A model generated the notes under the pieces. The model searched no databases. It was not told the DNA's origin and saw nothing but the letters and a program-made list of their open reading frames with translations. The translations under genes and the position numbers were made by a program. Positions 46,753 to 58,050 of a stretch of 64,000 nucleotides of DNA are shown one piece after another (position 1 is the first letter of the stretch; each line of letters starts with the position of its first letter). The stretch spans positions 15,986,341 through 16,050,340 of the forward strand of contig CM038726.1 of the NCBI GenBank assembly GCA_021613375.1, given 5' to 3'. This stretch comes from Megaleporinus macrocephalus (Eukaryota; Chordata; Actinopteri; Characiformes; Anostomidae).

Positions 46753-47137
46753 CAAGGACGTAGAATTAGCATGGACAGAAGTGAGGTGTCCCCACCAATA
46801 TTCAGTGAATATTGAATTGTCCCCAACAATAATTTGGTCCCCTCAAAAAAAAAAAATCCCAATCTGTTAACGTCTCATTAACCTAGAGGTGCAGAAAGGG
46901 TTAAATCACATTCTCTGCTCGAAGTCTACCTCCTCTTAACACATATGGCCAATGTGATTGACTGGGCTTCTGCCACAAGACATTCTGTATCTATGTTTAG
47001 TTGTTAGCAGCACCAAAGTCATATGAGACTCACTGTGCAAGACGTGGTGACACATGGACATCAAAAGCGAGTGAGATTTTACTTGTTGGTTAGATTCATA
47101 GGTCCCCACCAATGTTAAGAGCAAATGTACGCCCTTA
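46753..47137 (+). mobile_element. hAT-type MITE, family H, copy 2, perfect 8-bp duplication
   Basis: Ends are CAAGGACGTA and the inverse TAAGGGCGTA. It is flanked by the perfect 8-bp repeat AGCATGAG (46745-46752 and 47138-47145). An 8-bp target duplication with CA-G-like ends is the hAT hallmark. 385 bp, no coding capacity. Subterminal CCCCACCAAT words appear near both ends. Confidence 0.92.
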
Positions 47138-47529
47138 AGCATGAGAAGTGGAAACTACTTTGCAGCGCTTGCTGTTTCCCGCCTGTTGAGACCCCAAAGC
47201 TTTGCAAGGCAAAACCGGTTGTGTTCCATGAACACTACAAATCTGAATTGCTGCTACAACCTTTGGAAATGATCTCAGTATATGATGTGCTGCTATATGA
47301 AGAATAAGAGATGCATCATGGGTCTGGAAACATTTTGCATTTAGGAAAAATAAAGGACAGGCAGGCAAGACTTTTTGCTATTTGCAAAGAATGTAACTGT
47401 GAATAAGGAAACTCAGGTGATACTACAAACTTGTCAGCTCATCTAAAAAAAAAAAAAACAATACAGAGTTAAATGCAGCCAGTGTGGAGTATCCAATCAT
47501 CCCTTGGGCCCGTCCTTGGTGGTTTCCTG
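47138..47529. other. Intergenic DNA, nothing recognised
   Basis: A 77-codon minus ORF has no domain. An A12 run lies near 47447. Confidence 0.4.
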
Positions 47530-47601
47530 TCCCTGGTGGTTTAGTGGCTAGGATTTGGTGCTCTCGTCCCCATGGCCGGAGTTCAATTCCTGGTCAGGGA
47601 A
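47530..47601 (+). tRNA. tRNA-Glu(CTC)-like sequence, probably a pseudogene
   Basis: 72 nt. Acceptor TCCCTGG pairs with TCAGGGA with A as discriminator. The D-arm region GTTTAGTGGCTAGGA resembles an A box. The anticodon loop reads CTCTCGT, placing CTC at 34-36. The T-loop region is GTTCAATTCC. The length equals a normal tRNA-Glu. The anticodon stem has a T-C mismatch and the T stem is disturbed (CGGAG against CCTGG), and no TTTT terminator follows closely. It is directly followed by a SINE body, so it is better seen as a SINE head or tRNA pseudogene. Confidence 0.6.
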
Positions 47602-47785
47602 GTCCCTTGTTTCTTGGAGCTGACGGCTACTGGTTTGATCCCCTGAACTGACAGGACATGACTGGAGTGCCCTTGAGCAAGTGACCTCCATCTGCTTTGC
47701 GGGATCTGTGGATAGGGCTGCCCACTGCTCCAGGCAAGTGTGTTCACTAGTGTGTTTGTGGGTGTTCCACTGTATGCAAGGTATA
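47602..47785 (+). mobile_element. SINE body downstream of the tRNA-Glu-like sequence
   Basis: CTGACAGGACATGACTGGAG, GTGCCCTTGAGCAAG, GATAGGGCTGCCCACTGCTC and GTTCACTAGTGTGTTTGTGG match the body of the SINE at 21.8 kb. The usual head of that SINE is replaced here by the tRNA-Glu-like sequence. Confidence 0.7.
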
Positions 47786-49023
47786 AAGTATCAAGAATAA
47801 TTAGATCATTGGCTAAAAGAATCAATGATTGTATTGTGATGAAACTTGTGATTTACAGCCTGAACATTTTTAATACAGCACAGTTCGGCGGTTCTATTAC
47901 TGAAATAGTTTGAGGAATTGTTGAGAAAAGCTCATTTACATATTAATAATTTTGTAAGTAAGCGTATGTAATTAGTAAATGATTACTACCACATTAACCA
48001 CATTTAGGCAAGATTCTGACTTGGCGGCTTTAGTTACTTTGTGTGTGCATGTGTTTGTGTTGCTGTTCTGCCCAAATGTGTTTCTGTGATAAGAATTAAG
48101 CTCTTCGTGCCATTAATAAACCTGCCTGAAACACCATGTCTGGGGTTTTTGCCAGACCATTTGTTCCATTCAAACATTCCTAAATATGCTACAGCATTGT
48201 TTCTTCAACGGCTCTGCTTCTATTGGTGTTACGCAAGTTTTTGTAAACAATTAAAGAAAAATGTGTCTATGAATTTTCTGCTGCGGAAAGCTCATTCACA
48301 AATTTCCTAAAAACAGTGGATAACAGAGTTCTTTGATATGTTTCAATTATGACTTTCCAGAGCTGCTTCTGGAGGTGTGACCTTTGGCCTACTTCTGCTA
48401 AATACAGTGCATTAAATTATATCATATTAGTCATTCTAAACACTGATTAAATAAGTCAGGTTTATTGTCCAAGTATTATAAGCAGCTGAAAGTAAATACA
48501 AACCCATGACTTATGCTAATCATTTAAAGTTACTCAATATCAGATTGGTTATAAAATATAAATTCTGTATCAGCAAAAAATACTATAGCTACCAAATACA
48601 TCTTTGATAAAATAATGGCCAAATTCATTAAGACATCAAAATTCTGTTAGCATGTATGTCTGCAACAATGACATATGAGTAGTCTAAGGAAATGTGTGAC
48701 TCATGTCTCATGTAAATATTTAGCAATTAAAAAAAAAACAAGTTACCATTTATCTGTAAGAGTTACTGTATATCACAAATAGGTTTTATCAGATAAGTGT
48801 GACCATCACAGACAGAGAAAATATACAATGTTCCCAACAGCGCTTACAACATACAGCTGGAGACAACCCAGTCTCGCTCACCATGCATGGTATACAGTGG
48901 TACAGCAGTGTTAACAGGTTTTTTTCTTTTGTGTAAAGTACATGACTGTAGTCCTAATAGTTCTGAGACACTGAGAGGAGCTGGCAGTGGCCCAATTAAT
49001 AAGGGGTGAAGTCGCTGTCCCAC

Positions 49024-49027
<4 letters not shown>
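47786..49027. other. AT-rich intergenic DNA
   Basis: The 89-codon ORF at 48041-48310 has no recognisable domain. TGTAATTAGTAAATGATTAC near 47967 is an imperfect palindrome with homeodomain-like cores. Confidence 0.4.

Positions 49028-49107
<80 letters not shown>
49028..49107. repeat. (TA)n microsatellite with central GC
   Basis: About 43 bp and 35 bp of TA repeats separated by TGC. The whole tract is nearly self-complementary about the centre. Confidence 0.95.
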
Positions 49108-49110
<3 letters not shown>

Positions 49111-50309
49111 TGTTTTATGTACAGAAGTAATGCGTAATTCCCGTTTACTCTAAAATAAAACACTAATAATCAAAATATAAATCAAATAATCAAAACAAGA
49201 GACAAACCAGCTCAGCAAGACAACACAATAAAACCCCACCAACAGCTAAACAGTAATGACTGAAATGGAACTCAGGGACAAGCGGTAGTAAAAGTCTTAT
49301 CACTTAAAAATACAGTGTGAAATATTACATCCATGAATGGTAGTGAGTAAATAAAGCTAAAGTTAATGACTCCCATTACAGCCAGATAAGCTGTTACTGA
49401 ACACTGTTATATAGCTTTTGTGTTTGACAGTACATGAGCAAAAGACAAGAACATTAGCTAAGTTTACTTCAGATACTTAATGTAGTACCTAACATTAGTT
49501 AACCATTGTTAATGTATTACGTCATGTTAACTCATGTGTTACTTCATGTTAGTTAGTCAACACCTAATGTAAAGTGTTAGCCTGTATTCTGAGTCACCAT
49601 AAAAGAAAAATATCACCCATGCGTGTCTGAAATGTGCAGTACATGTTTCTGCTGATAGTAGCACTAGAAACTAGACACAACCAGGTCTTTAACCAGCAGT
49701 CAGTCACACACATAACTATATACAATATCGCAGGTATATAGATTAACTGTGAATAAAAAAATAGATAAACTGTGATTAAAACTACATTTCTATTCTGATA
49801 AATAAAGTGACTATTACATACAGTTGGCCTAGACTACAGGCACACTTTAAAGTTGTGCCTCGTCCAGTCTCTGTGCTCATTCTGTGCACCTCTCAAAGCA
49901 TCTCTGGATATTATAGCATACCTGATTAAATCTGTAGCTGTGTCTAGTCGACTGCACCTGTATGCACCTTACGTAATTCATAAATCACACCAGTAGGAAC
50001 ACCTATTCTTTTTGTGGAAGTACCAGCTTCAGTTTCAAGACAGCAGAATTTTATTTCCATAGTTCTTTTACAGCAGATACTGTCCCAAAGGAGCGCCATG
50101 GAGAATCGGGTCCAGACCTCTAATGAGCTAAGGGTGACAGTCACAGTTTTTCTGTCACATCCCTATGACTATGAGCAAGAAATACAGGGCTCAAAAGAAG
50201 AAACTATCTATCTATCTAACTACATTACCCCTACAGGAGCTATTGTGATATCCTATTCAGAGAGAGAGAGAGAGTTAATCCCTCATTTGTAGCTGTAACA
50301 GTTTCCACT
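49108..50309. other. Intergenic DNA, nothing recognised
   Basis: The 92-codon ORF at 50014-50292 has no recognisable domain and ends in a (GA)n tract (about 50262-50274). Confidence 0.4.
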
Positions 50310-50866
50310 AGAAGACTTCCACAATGTTTTGGAGTGTCTGGGGTAATTTTTGCACATATATCTAGAAGAGCATTAGTGAGTTCGATCACTGATGCTGGAC
50401 GAGACAGCCTGTCCTAGTTTATTCCAAAGGTGTTTAATGTGATTGAGGTCAGGACTCTGTGTGGGCCAGTCAGGTTCTACCACGCCAAACTCACCCAACT
50501 GCCCTTTATGGAGCTTGCTTTGTGTACTGAGACACAGTCAATCATGCTGATTGGTTCTTCCCCAAACATATAATTCTCCAAAATGTCTCAGTGTGCTGAA
50601 GCATTTTCCTTCACTGGAACTAACTAAGGGTCCTAAGCCAAGCTCTGTAAAACAACCCCATAGCATTATCCTCCCTCCACCAAACTTTATAGTCAGCACA
50701 ATGCAGTCAGGCAGGTAACGTTCTCCTGGCATTCACCAAACCCAGACTTGTGTCAACTATCACTACAAAGCAAGTTCAAAGCAAGAGTCCAGTGGTGGCG
50801 CTTTGCATGACATCCAGTGCTAGAAGGAATGAAATCTAGAAGGAAAGACATTTCACAAACTGACTT
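50310..50866 (-). mobile_element. Tc1-like element, family 3, truncated copy
   Basis: CTAGAAGACTTCCACAATG, CACTGATGCTGGACGA, CCAAAGGTGTTTAATG, GGTCCTAAGCCAAGCTCTG and CAGGCAGGTAACGTTCTCC are in the family order and orientation. Minus-strand coding debris includes [11 protein letters not shown], the Tc1 motif between the catalytic aspartates. Past the AGAGTCCAGTGGTGG point a large internal part is missing. At the same point in the 26.5 kb copy the minisatellite was found. Confidence 0.75.
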
Positions 50867-50904
50867 GTTACAATGGTTGCAGTTGCTCTGAGATCAAGGT
50901 GGTA

Positions 50905-51968
50905 AATTAAGGAGGAGGTACCTATGGGGTGGTGGTCCCCCTGTGGGATATGGGGCTCATTGCTGCAGGCTGTCCAGTCCCAATATAAACGGTGCAGGAG
51001 CTTGGTTCGTGTTGGCGGTAATAAGTCTGGTTTTCAGTGAGGGTTGGACTCCACCAGGCCTGCCCACTATCACCTATCACCGGCCTTGTTCATAATTTTT
51101 ATAGACAGGATTTCTTAGCGCAGCCAGGGGGCGGTGGGCGTCCGGTTTGGACGCCTCCAAATTTCCGTGTCTGCTTTTTGCAAATGATGTGGTCCTGCTG
51201 GCATCATCAATCCGCGACCTCCAGCTCTTGCTGGATGAGTTTGCAGCTATGTGTGAAGCGGCTGGGATGAGAATCAGCACCTCCAAATCCAAGACCATGG
51301 TCCTCAGCCGGAAAAAGATGACGTGCTATCTCCAGGTTGGAAATGATTTCCTGCCTCAAGTAGAGGAGTTGAAGTATCTCAGGGTCTTGTTCACAAGTGA
51401 GGGAAAGATTGAGTGGGAGGTTAACAGGCAGATCAGCACAGCATCTGCAGTCTGTCTTGGTGAAGAGAGAACCGAGCCAAAAGCGAAGCTCTTAATTTAC
51501 CGTCAATCTACGTTCCTACTCTCACCTGTGGTCACGAGCTTTGGGTAGTGACCGAAAGAATAAGATTGCAGATACAAGCAGCTGAAATGAGTTTTCTCTG
51601 TAGGGTGTCGGGTCTTACCCTCAAAGACACTGTGAGGAGCTTGATCATACGGGGGGAGGCTCAGAGTAGAGCCGCTACTCCTCCAAATTGAGAGGAACTA
51701 GTTGAGGTGGTTTGGGCATCTGGTTGGGATGCCTCATAAATGCCTCCCTGTAAAAATGTTCTGGATATGTCCAGCCAGGAGGAGACGCCGGGGGAGACCC
51801 AGGACACGCTGGAGGGATTACATCTCTTGGCTGCCCGGGGGAATGCCTCGGTATCCCCCCACAGGAGCCAGAGGACGTGGCTGGGAAGAAGGAAGTCTGG
51901 GCTTCCCTGCTTAGATTGCCACCCTCTGAATAGCAGCAGATGATAGATGGATGGATGGATGGATGGAT
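50905..51968 (+). mobile_element. 5'-truncated LINE (RTE/Rex-type) with GGAT tail
   Basis: Encodes the last part of a reverse transcriptase and the C-terminal domain, followed by a (GATG)n tail at about 51944-51966. The frame is broken several times. The start is seen only as coding similarity near 50.9 kb, directly after the Tc1-like fragment. The clade is inferred from protein style and tail. Confidence 0.8.
51037..51914 (+). pseudogene. Dead LINE reverse transcriptase
   Basis: MRVGLHQACPLSP corresponds to the RT motif with 'GLRQGCPLSP'. After a frameshift, LLFANDVVLLASSIRDL is the catalytic motif, with FADD changed to FAND, removing one of the two metal-binding aspartates. Next come GMRISTSKSKTMVLSRK and PQVEELKYLRVLFTSEGK. 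A later frame reads MRWFGHLVGMPH and GRPRTRWRDYISWL, the C-terminal domain of RTE/Rex-type elements. Stops and frameshifts separate the parts. Not a host gene. Confidence 0.85.
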
Positions 51969-52019
51969 ATATATATATATCTCCATAATGCGTGATACAT
52001 CAAACTGCCAGCTAATTGT

Positions 52020-52600
52020 TTACTCTTCATAAACAAGGCTTTAGCAGATTTCTGCAAAGAGAGAAGCCTAGTTTAACTAAATAATCATGAAAGTTCTAAT
52101 CTAACCTGAGGAATATGCGATTAAAGCTTCAGTGTTCAAAAGACTGTCATGCTGGTCTGATATCAGTTCCTGCCACGTCTTGCAGGTTGAACAGTAAGGC
52201 TTGTGTAATAAGGTTGGCCTTTAGTCGATCAAAGACGAGCTCTATGCAGAGCATTAATGAAGCTGTGGGTTTGGGATGAAACCTTGGCATGTACCGGGAG
52301 CCTTTAGATGTTCCTCTGAATCACTACAAATGGAAGTAGTCCATTTCATAGTAGGCAGAGAGATTGAAAGGCCTTTGAGAAAGCTTAATGTGAATTTTCA
52401 AATGTCCTCCAACTTGTATTGTACCTCTTCTCAGACTGGCAGAGCTGAGCAGATATAACTGCCTGTTTCATTTCTCCTTTCTCCCCCAGCGCTTACTGTG
52501 CACCTTAAATCCTCTTCATTATGTCACTCTGCCTTTTATAGGTTCTCTACCGGTTCAGTCCTGCTGCAGCTTCTGCCTCAGAATTAGCTCAGTAGGGTTC
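52020..52600. promoter_or_regulatory. Candidate conserved noncoding block
   Basis: About 580 bp of complex, non-repetitive sequence (AATATGCGATTAAAGCTTC, GAGCTCTATGCAGAGC palindrome, GCATTAATGAAGC) between a LINE and AT-rich DNA. No exon-like ORF. Conservation untested. Confidence 0.35.
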
Positions 52601-53009
52601 ATGTTGGGACAACAAGTCTTATGGGTTTTGCTTCATGGTGTTTGAGTTTATCCCTTGTAGCTATCGGCAAAAATGCAACGATATGAAAGCTGATGTAATT
52701 AAATATTAACTCTTTATGAGGCCCATATCATGGAAAACTAATTTTCCCTCTTTTTTTAAAAGCGAGAGTTTTACTATATGTACTATAGTGGTTACTTAAC
52801 ATTTTGTAATGTCATTTGGCTTCTGGACCCTTAACATGGAGATGAATCTAACGATTGCGGGTGTGAAAGAGTAACCTGGTGAAAGACTTCTGAGGATGTA
52901 AGTGGATGGTCTTTGAGACCTGAACATGAAGCCAGACCTTCTTTCTTTTTCTGCAGGGTGACTTACAGTGGGTCAGGCATGCCATTTTTTAGCATATTCT
53001 TTTTTTCTC
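52601..53009. other. Intergenic DNA, nothing recognised
   Basis: No feature seen. Confidence 0.4.
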
Positions 53010-53270
53010 TTGAGTTGCTGTTCAAAGAAAAACAAATATCTCCAAAATGGCAAATTTACAGTAGAGGATGAAAACAGTCTTTACTTTCTATTTAAGTCAA
53101 TGAAACCAGAAGTTCCCAGTTTTTCTGGAGCATTTCTATTAGTCCATTCATCATGAAATTTTCTCACAATTTAAATGCCAACAGCTGCGTTCAAATGATA
53201 TTGAATAAAAATAAAAATCAACAAAAATGAAGATACATGTTTTCTATTGGACAGCGACATTAATAGGTCA
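53010..53270 (-). repeat. Dispersed repeat X, copy 3
   Basis: CTCCAAAATGGCAAAT, TGGAGCATTTCTATTAGTCC, TTCATCATGAAAT and TTGGACAGCGAC match the other copies. The nested ORF is incidental. Confidence 0.65.
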
Positions 53271-53450
53271 GTTTAATTAATATCAACTTGATTTGTTTTC
53301 TTAACACAAAGGCTGGTTCTATGTTCTTTGAACACACTAGCATACAATGTTGCTATTCCACATGGTCATACAGTTAATTATGGCCATCAAGGGTCTACAT
53401 ATTCTCAATCAATGCCATATATGGGTTTTGGTGAATGTGGTGTATGTTAT

Positions 53451-53711
53451 TGTTATGATTTGTGAGCACCGCCCCTCCTGAGACCCAGTGGTGACCCAGT
53501 AAAGCAACGAGTCAACATCCATGGTCCTGTGTTCTATCCAGCCTGCGCCCAGGCCTGCATCTCAGCCTGCACCAGGCCCACTGCTCTCATACTCCTGGAC
53601 TCCTCGCGCTAGCGAGCCGCTGGACTGTTTTTGTTTCTTATTATTGACTACTCTGAGTAAATAAACCTTTCAAATGGATCGTATAAAACCTCTTGAATCT
53701 GAATCCTTACA
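53451..53711 (+). repeat. Candidate solo LTR, TGTTATG...CTTACA
   Basis: A 261-bp unit starting TGTTATGATTTG and ending CCTTACA, with AATAAACC (about 53659) and GAGTAAATAAACC-type polyadenylation wording. Flanking pentamers GTTAT and GATAT match at 4 of 5. Consistent with an LTR, but no second copy was seen here. Confidence 0.5.
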
Positions 53712-55859
53712 GATATAATTGATAAAAAAAATAGATTAGTTAAATTAATATCAACTTCGACACACAACAGAACAGACTAGCATACAATTTAGCAATTTCA
53801 CACGCTCATATACTTTTTTATGGCCATTTATAGTCATAACTGCATATTCTCAACCAATACTTCATTAGAATTCTGGTGTATTATTTAGGATAAATTTAAT
53901 GAAATATTATTGTTAGGTATATTTAGGTATAAGTATATATGTAATTACATAATTCCGTTTTAACCATAGACTAAAACCAAAAGTAATAAATAACTGTTTG
54001 GAAGACTAATATAATGATAGAGTTGAAAGAAGAGTGTGTGTGCATAGGTTTCATTATTATTTGTCTTTCCAGGCAAAAAATGTTGTGAGCAAAGCTAGTG
54101 AGGTGTTGTTACCATCATATTGAACATAAACATGTTTTTGTATAGGTCTCTCGCTCTCTCTCTTTCACCCACCCACACACACACACATACGGGCATGGTC
54201 ATTTATGAATTCAGCATATTTTCTGTTTGTCCACTCGCGTTAATGAATCAGCCAATTGAGTCAACGACTGCACATTATAGGAGCTGCTGGGGCGTCACAG
54301 AACAACATGAAGGATCTATTGGTTGTTTTAGATTTCAGGGCCACGTTTATACATTTAAACAAAAAATTGTAGTGCTGAAAGAGACATATGCAGTAGGTAG
54401 CACTTCTAGAGATATTATTTTAATCTACTGTATAGTTCAACAGTATGAATCCAGCAGCACCCTGTGGAGATGCACGGTCGTCAGTTTCAGTACACAGAGC
54501 TTTCAGTGTGCTGCCATGTTTCCTGTCACTGTGTAAAGATGCTTTAGGCTTCCTTTGTTGTTGGATGCACTGTTTTATTTTTTTGTTCATTACAGAACAG
54601 AATTTGGAGCAGTAGATGCTTATTGGTGACATTTTTAAAAAAATCCGAGTAATAATAAAGCTCAACTTGTGTATGACTTACATTCCTATTAGTCTTGTCT
54701 AAAGTTAACACTGGTCCAGTTACAGCCTTACTGAGAAAATGGGCAAAACACAACGTTCTGGTTTGCTGTCGTCCATCTGCCATAAACATGTGATCAGCAT
54801 TTGTGACTCAAACTAAATACAGAGCCTAGAACCATTTGCCGTTGTTACATCATGTTCTTTACATATAAAACAAAAACAATAGCGGCCTTCAGAAATCCCC
54901 ATATTAATGGAACACAGTGGATAAAACAGAAATAAACATTTCACATGCACAAACCATATGGGGTTAAATGTAATCATGGAATTACATAATAAACTAGAAA
55001 AGGGGAAGTTTAAGGTCACTTGATAAAGTCATTGCTATGCTATCACAGATTGCTATCAATCACATGGTGTTTGCTAAGGTGTTGTTGGGCCATTGGAGTT
55101 GTGTTCAACTATGTTATCTAATTGTATTTTTATATAAGGTCTTGCATGTACATTCTTATTTAATGGTGATTCTTTGCAGCAGTGCTATATAAGTACCATA
55201 GTTTTTAGAGCAGGGATTTTCTAAAAACCTTATATAAACTAGGACTTGATATCATACATATATTGTCCAGATTTGAAAAGACCCTTTTAATGACCTCATT
55301 ATGTACAAAGTCCACAGAAGCACAAAATTGCACAGGACTTTGACCATTTCAGAGCTGTTTTTTTAAATACAATGAAATGACCTGTTCTTCATTCCCAGAG
55401 TAACAAAGGCAAAAACGCTACAAGGCTGGATATTTTTTTTTTTTTTTTTTAAAAAGCTTTTATTCTCTGTCTTTTTTGCATTCATATAACCCCAAATCAG
55501 AAAAAGCAAGGGACCGGATGAAAAATGAAAAAAAAAGAAAAAAAAAAAAGAAGAAAAATGTGTTTCTTACATTTACTTTGAGTATTTCACTATTTAATGT
55601 TTTGTCTGGTCAGCTTCATTTCATTTGTCAATATACATCCATTTCTACATGTGGAGCTGTGATAGAGCAATTTAAGGCAGATAAAATATGTAAATGATGA
55701 TGAGATTTCCAGCAGGTGATTATAATCATGATTTGGTCCAAAACTTAAATCCACGAAGCGCAGAGGAATTACTTTAGCAAACTTTTTCAAGCACTTCAAT
55801 ACTAAGTTACATTAACAAACGTGACTTAAAACTTGCTGTGCAAAGCAGAAGCCTTATAT
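53712..55859. other. Intergenic DNA, AT-rich
   Basis: A (CA)n tract at about 54168-54188, T-run at 55432-55450 and A-rich run at 55526-55552. The 138-codon ORF (54120-54536), the longest non-repeat ORF nearby, begins in the CT/CA tract and shows no domain. No gene called. Confidence 0.4.
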
Positions 55860-56218
55860 TAGCCAGAATTTCCCAGAAGCTGCATTGACTTCTCTGGGCT
55901 CGGAATCCATCTGGGATGGATTATCGGCAGTGGAAACGTGTACCGTGGTCAGATGAATCAGTGTTCTAGATCTTTTTTTTTTTTTTAGAAGAAGAAATGG
56001 ATGCCATATACACTGAACCAGAGACACAAAGAGGCAACAGGTCCAAAAGCCAGGGTCTGTCATGATATGGAGTTGTGTCAGTGCTCTTGGTAAAGATAAT
56101 TTACCAGACTAAACATGACATATCTTGGGTTTATACTGTATGCAATAAAATAAAAGTCATAGAAGTTTATTTGTATTTTCCAGGCTGCCCCAACATTGTT
56201 ATGATTTTGGGTTGTAGA
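55860..56218 (+). mobile_element. Tc1-like element fragment, family 1-related
   Basis: CAGAAGCTGCATTGACTTC, TGGTCAGATGAATCAGTG, AGAAATGGATGCCATATACA, AAAAGCCAGGGTCTGTCATG and, at the right end, CCCCAACATTGTTATGA then TTTTGGGTTGTAG are in Tc1-like order. The TGGTCAGATGAATC phrase encodes the WSDES motif. Internal deletion and T-run insertion are present. No functional transposase. Confidence 0.65.
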
Positions 56219-56365
56219 TAAAATTTATGCGTAGGGCAGTATTAAAAAAACCCATCAGATCAACAATACCTTCAGTTTTCAGCTCTGAGAAGAGAATGGA
56301 GCTCCACTTGTGCTTCATATCGAAAACAACTTAGTTCATTCAGATCTTAATGTCATTTGTGAATT

Positions 56366-56371
<6 letters not shown>

Positions 56372-56413
<42 letters not shown>
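56372..56413. repeat. (TA)n microsatellite
   Basis: About 21 TA units. Confidence 0.95.
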
Positions 56414-56414
<1 letters not shown>

Positions 56415-56579
56415 CCAGCCTCTATAACTCTGAGAGCTGAATATCAGGGAAAACAATAAATTACAACAAAATGTTAATGTAAGTTGAGTGATTTTCTTTT
56501 GCCCTTCACCTCAGAAGCTCCCTGCAACTCTTGACAATTCTTTATGTAGAGCACACTGCAGACACACTGGGGCCTTGAG

Positions 56580-56950
56580 CTGCTGGTGTAGCATGGTACA
56601 TCTGACTTGATGGAAGCCCACCTGGGAGGCTTATAGTCTTCTACAAGCTTCAGTGCTTGTCAGGGGTAAGGAAAAAAAGGGGTATGGGGGTACAAGAGAG
56701 GAAATGGAGGGAACACAGGTTATCGCAGCGTGACTGCTTGCTCTTTGCTCTGAGCCGTGCTCCAGCAGATTTCTGCTCTGGCAACATGTGAGCCCAGACC
56801 AAGCTGACAGACATGATGGCCTCGATAAGGGCTCTAATCTGCACTCCACAAACAATGGCACTATTAATAGTGTAAAGGTCTCTGGGAAAACCCGCTGTGG
56901 ACAGAATGGCTTTCCAAGCTTTGTTATGCTCAGCAGTGGATAGAAAAAAA
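56580..56950. promoter_or_regulatory. Candidate conserved noncoding block
   Basis: Complex sequence with AGCAGATTTCTGCT palindrome, GAGCCCAGACCAAGCTGACA, GGCTCTAATCTGCACTCC and ACTATTAATAGT palindrome. The 118-codon minus ORF across it has no recognisable domain, so a noncoding interpretation is preferred. Conservation untested. Confidence 0.4.
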
Positions 56951-57616
56951 GGTGTATAAATATGTATTTTTTCCCATCAAAAAACAAGACGACAACTTAA
57001 TTAGTAAAGGAGTGTCAGGGGATAAACATTTAACACGCAAACAAACAAGAAAACCTGGGAAGAGATAATTGTGTGTTAACTTGGTTTATTAAATTAGGTG
57101 ATGATTTATAACCATGATTGTTTTCTATTAATAACATGAATCTTTTACAAATGACAGAGGTTTTTGCCTGCCCTTCAACCTTGATGTAGTTAACTGTGCT
57201 TCTCAAACTCGGCTTGATGTACGCTGAACCAAAAGTCAAACGGGTTTTATTAACAAGGTTGGCCAGGAAGCACAACAATGTTACACAGACAAACACAACA
57301 GAAGGGCAATGTGAGATCATAAAGAGAGAAACAGGTGGGGGTCTAATCAGGAGATCAGAGAACCAAGCGAACTAGACATGGGGATAAAATAAGGAGAGGG
57401 GTCGAGAGTACTGAAGGGAAGTCAGAACCAAATAAAGCAGTCAGAACAGCAACCGGAACCAAAAAGTATGAGAGAGAGAGAGTGAGAGAGAGAGAAAAAT
57501 GAAGAGTCCGAACCTGAGATAGCAACAAGAAAGAAATACCCAGTAGTGCAAACAGGGTTTGGCAAAACTTTGCTATGTCCCGATGTGTGAGTGAGATTTA
57601 AATGCTAAATGTGTAA
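56951..57616. other. Intergenic DNA with (GA)n
   Basis: A GA tract at about 57470-57495. The 96-codon minus ORF shows no domain. Confidence 0.45.
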
Positions 57617-58050
57617 CAAGGGCATTGAATTAGCATGGCACCAATAATTTGATCCCCTCAAAAAAAAAGATCTGTCAACGTCTTATTAACCTAGCAGGGC
57701 AGAAAGGGTTAAATCACATTCTCTACTGGAGTCGTAACACATATGGCCAGTATAATTGGCTGTGCTTTTCCCTGCTGTCACGTGAAACTCTGTAGCTACG
57801 TTTGGTTGTTCGCAGCATCAAAACTGGAAGGTGAACCTTCCAGTCATATGAGACTCACTGTGCAAGACTCGGTGCAGTGTGGCTGACACCTAGCATGAAT
57901 ATAATTTAAAAACATGTAGAACAGCATATGTAGTATATCAGTCCTTTATCATTTTATCACAGAGCAAATAGAAAACAACAACAACAAAAGGTTTACATGT
58001 ATTGTGGATACATAGGTCCCCAGCAATGTGAAGAGCAAATCTACACCTTG
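57617..58050 (+). mobile_element. hAT-type MITE, family H, copy 3
   Basis: Starts CAAGGGCATTGAATTAGC and ends CAAATCTACACCTTG, with ends inverse to each other. Flanking octamers ATGTGTAA (57609-57616) and ATATGTAA (58051-58058) match at 7 of 8. The interior aligns with copies at 20.1 and 46.75 kb. 434 bp. Confidence 0.85.

Noticed and set aside
47530..47601. Functional tRNA-Glu gene.
   Set aside because: Anticodon and T stems carry mismatches, no nearby TTTT terminator, and a SINE body follows at once.
51037..51914. Reverse-transcriptase-like gene as a domesticated host gene.
   Set aside because: FADD is mutated to FAND, several frameshifts and stops are present, and a LINE tail follows. 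It is a dead insertion.
54120..54536. 138-codon ORF as a host gene.
   Set aside because: It starts in a CT/CA microsatellite and shows no recognisable domain.
56631..56987. 118-codon minus ORF over a complex block as a possible exon.
   Set aside because: No domain or convincing splice signals; a second overlapping frame is also open. A noncoding conserved element is the better guess.
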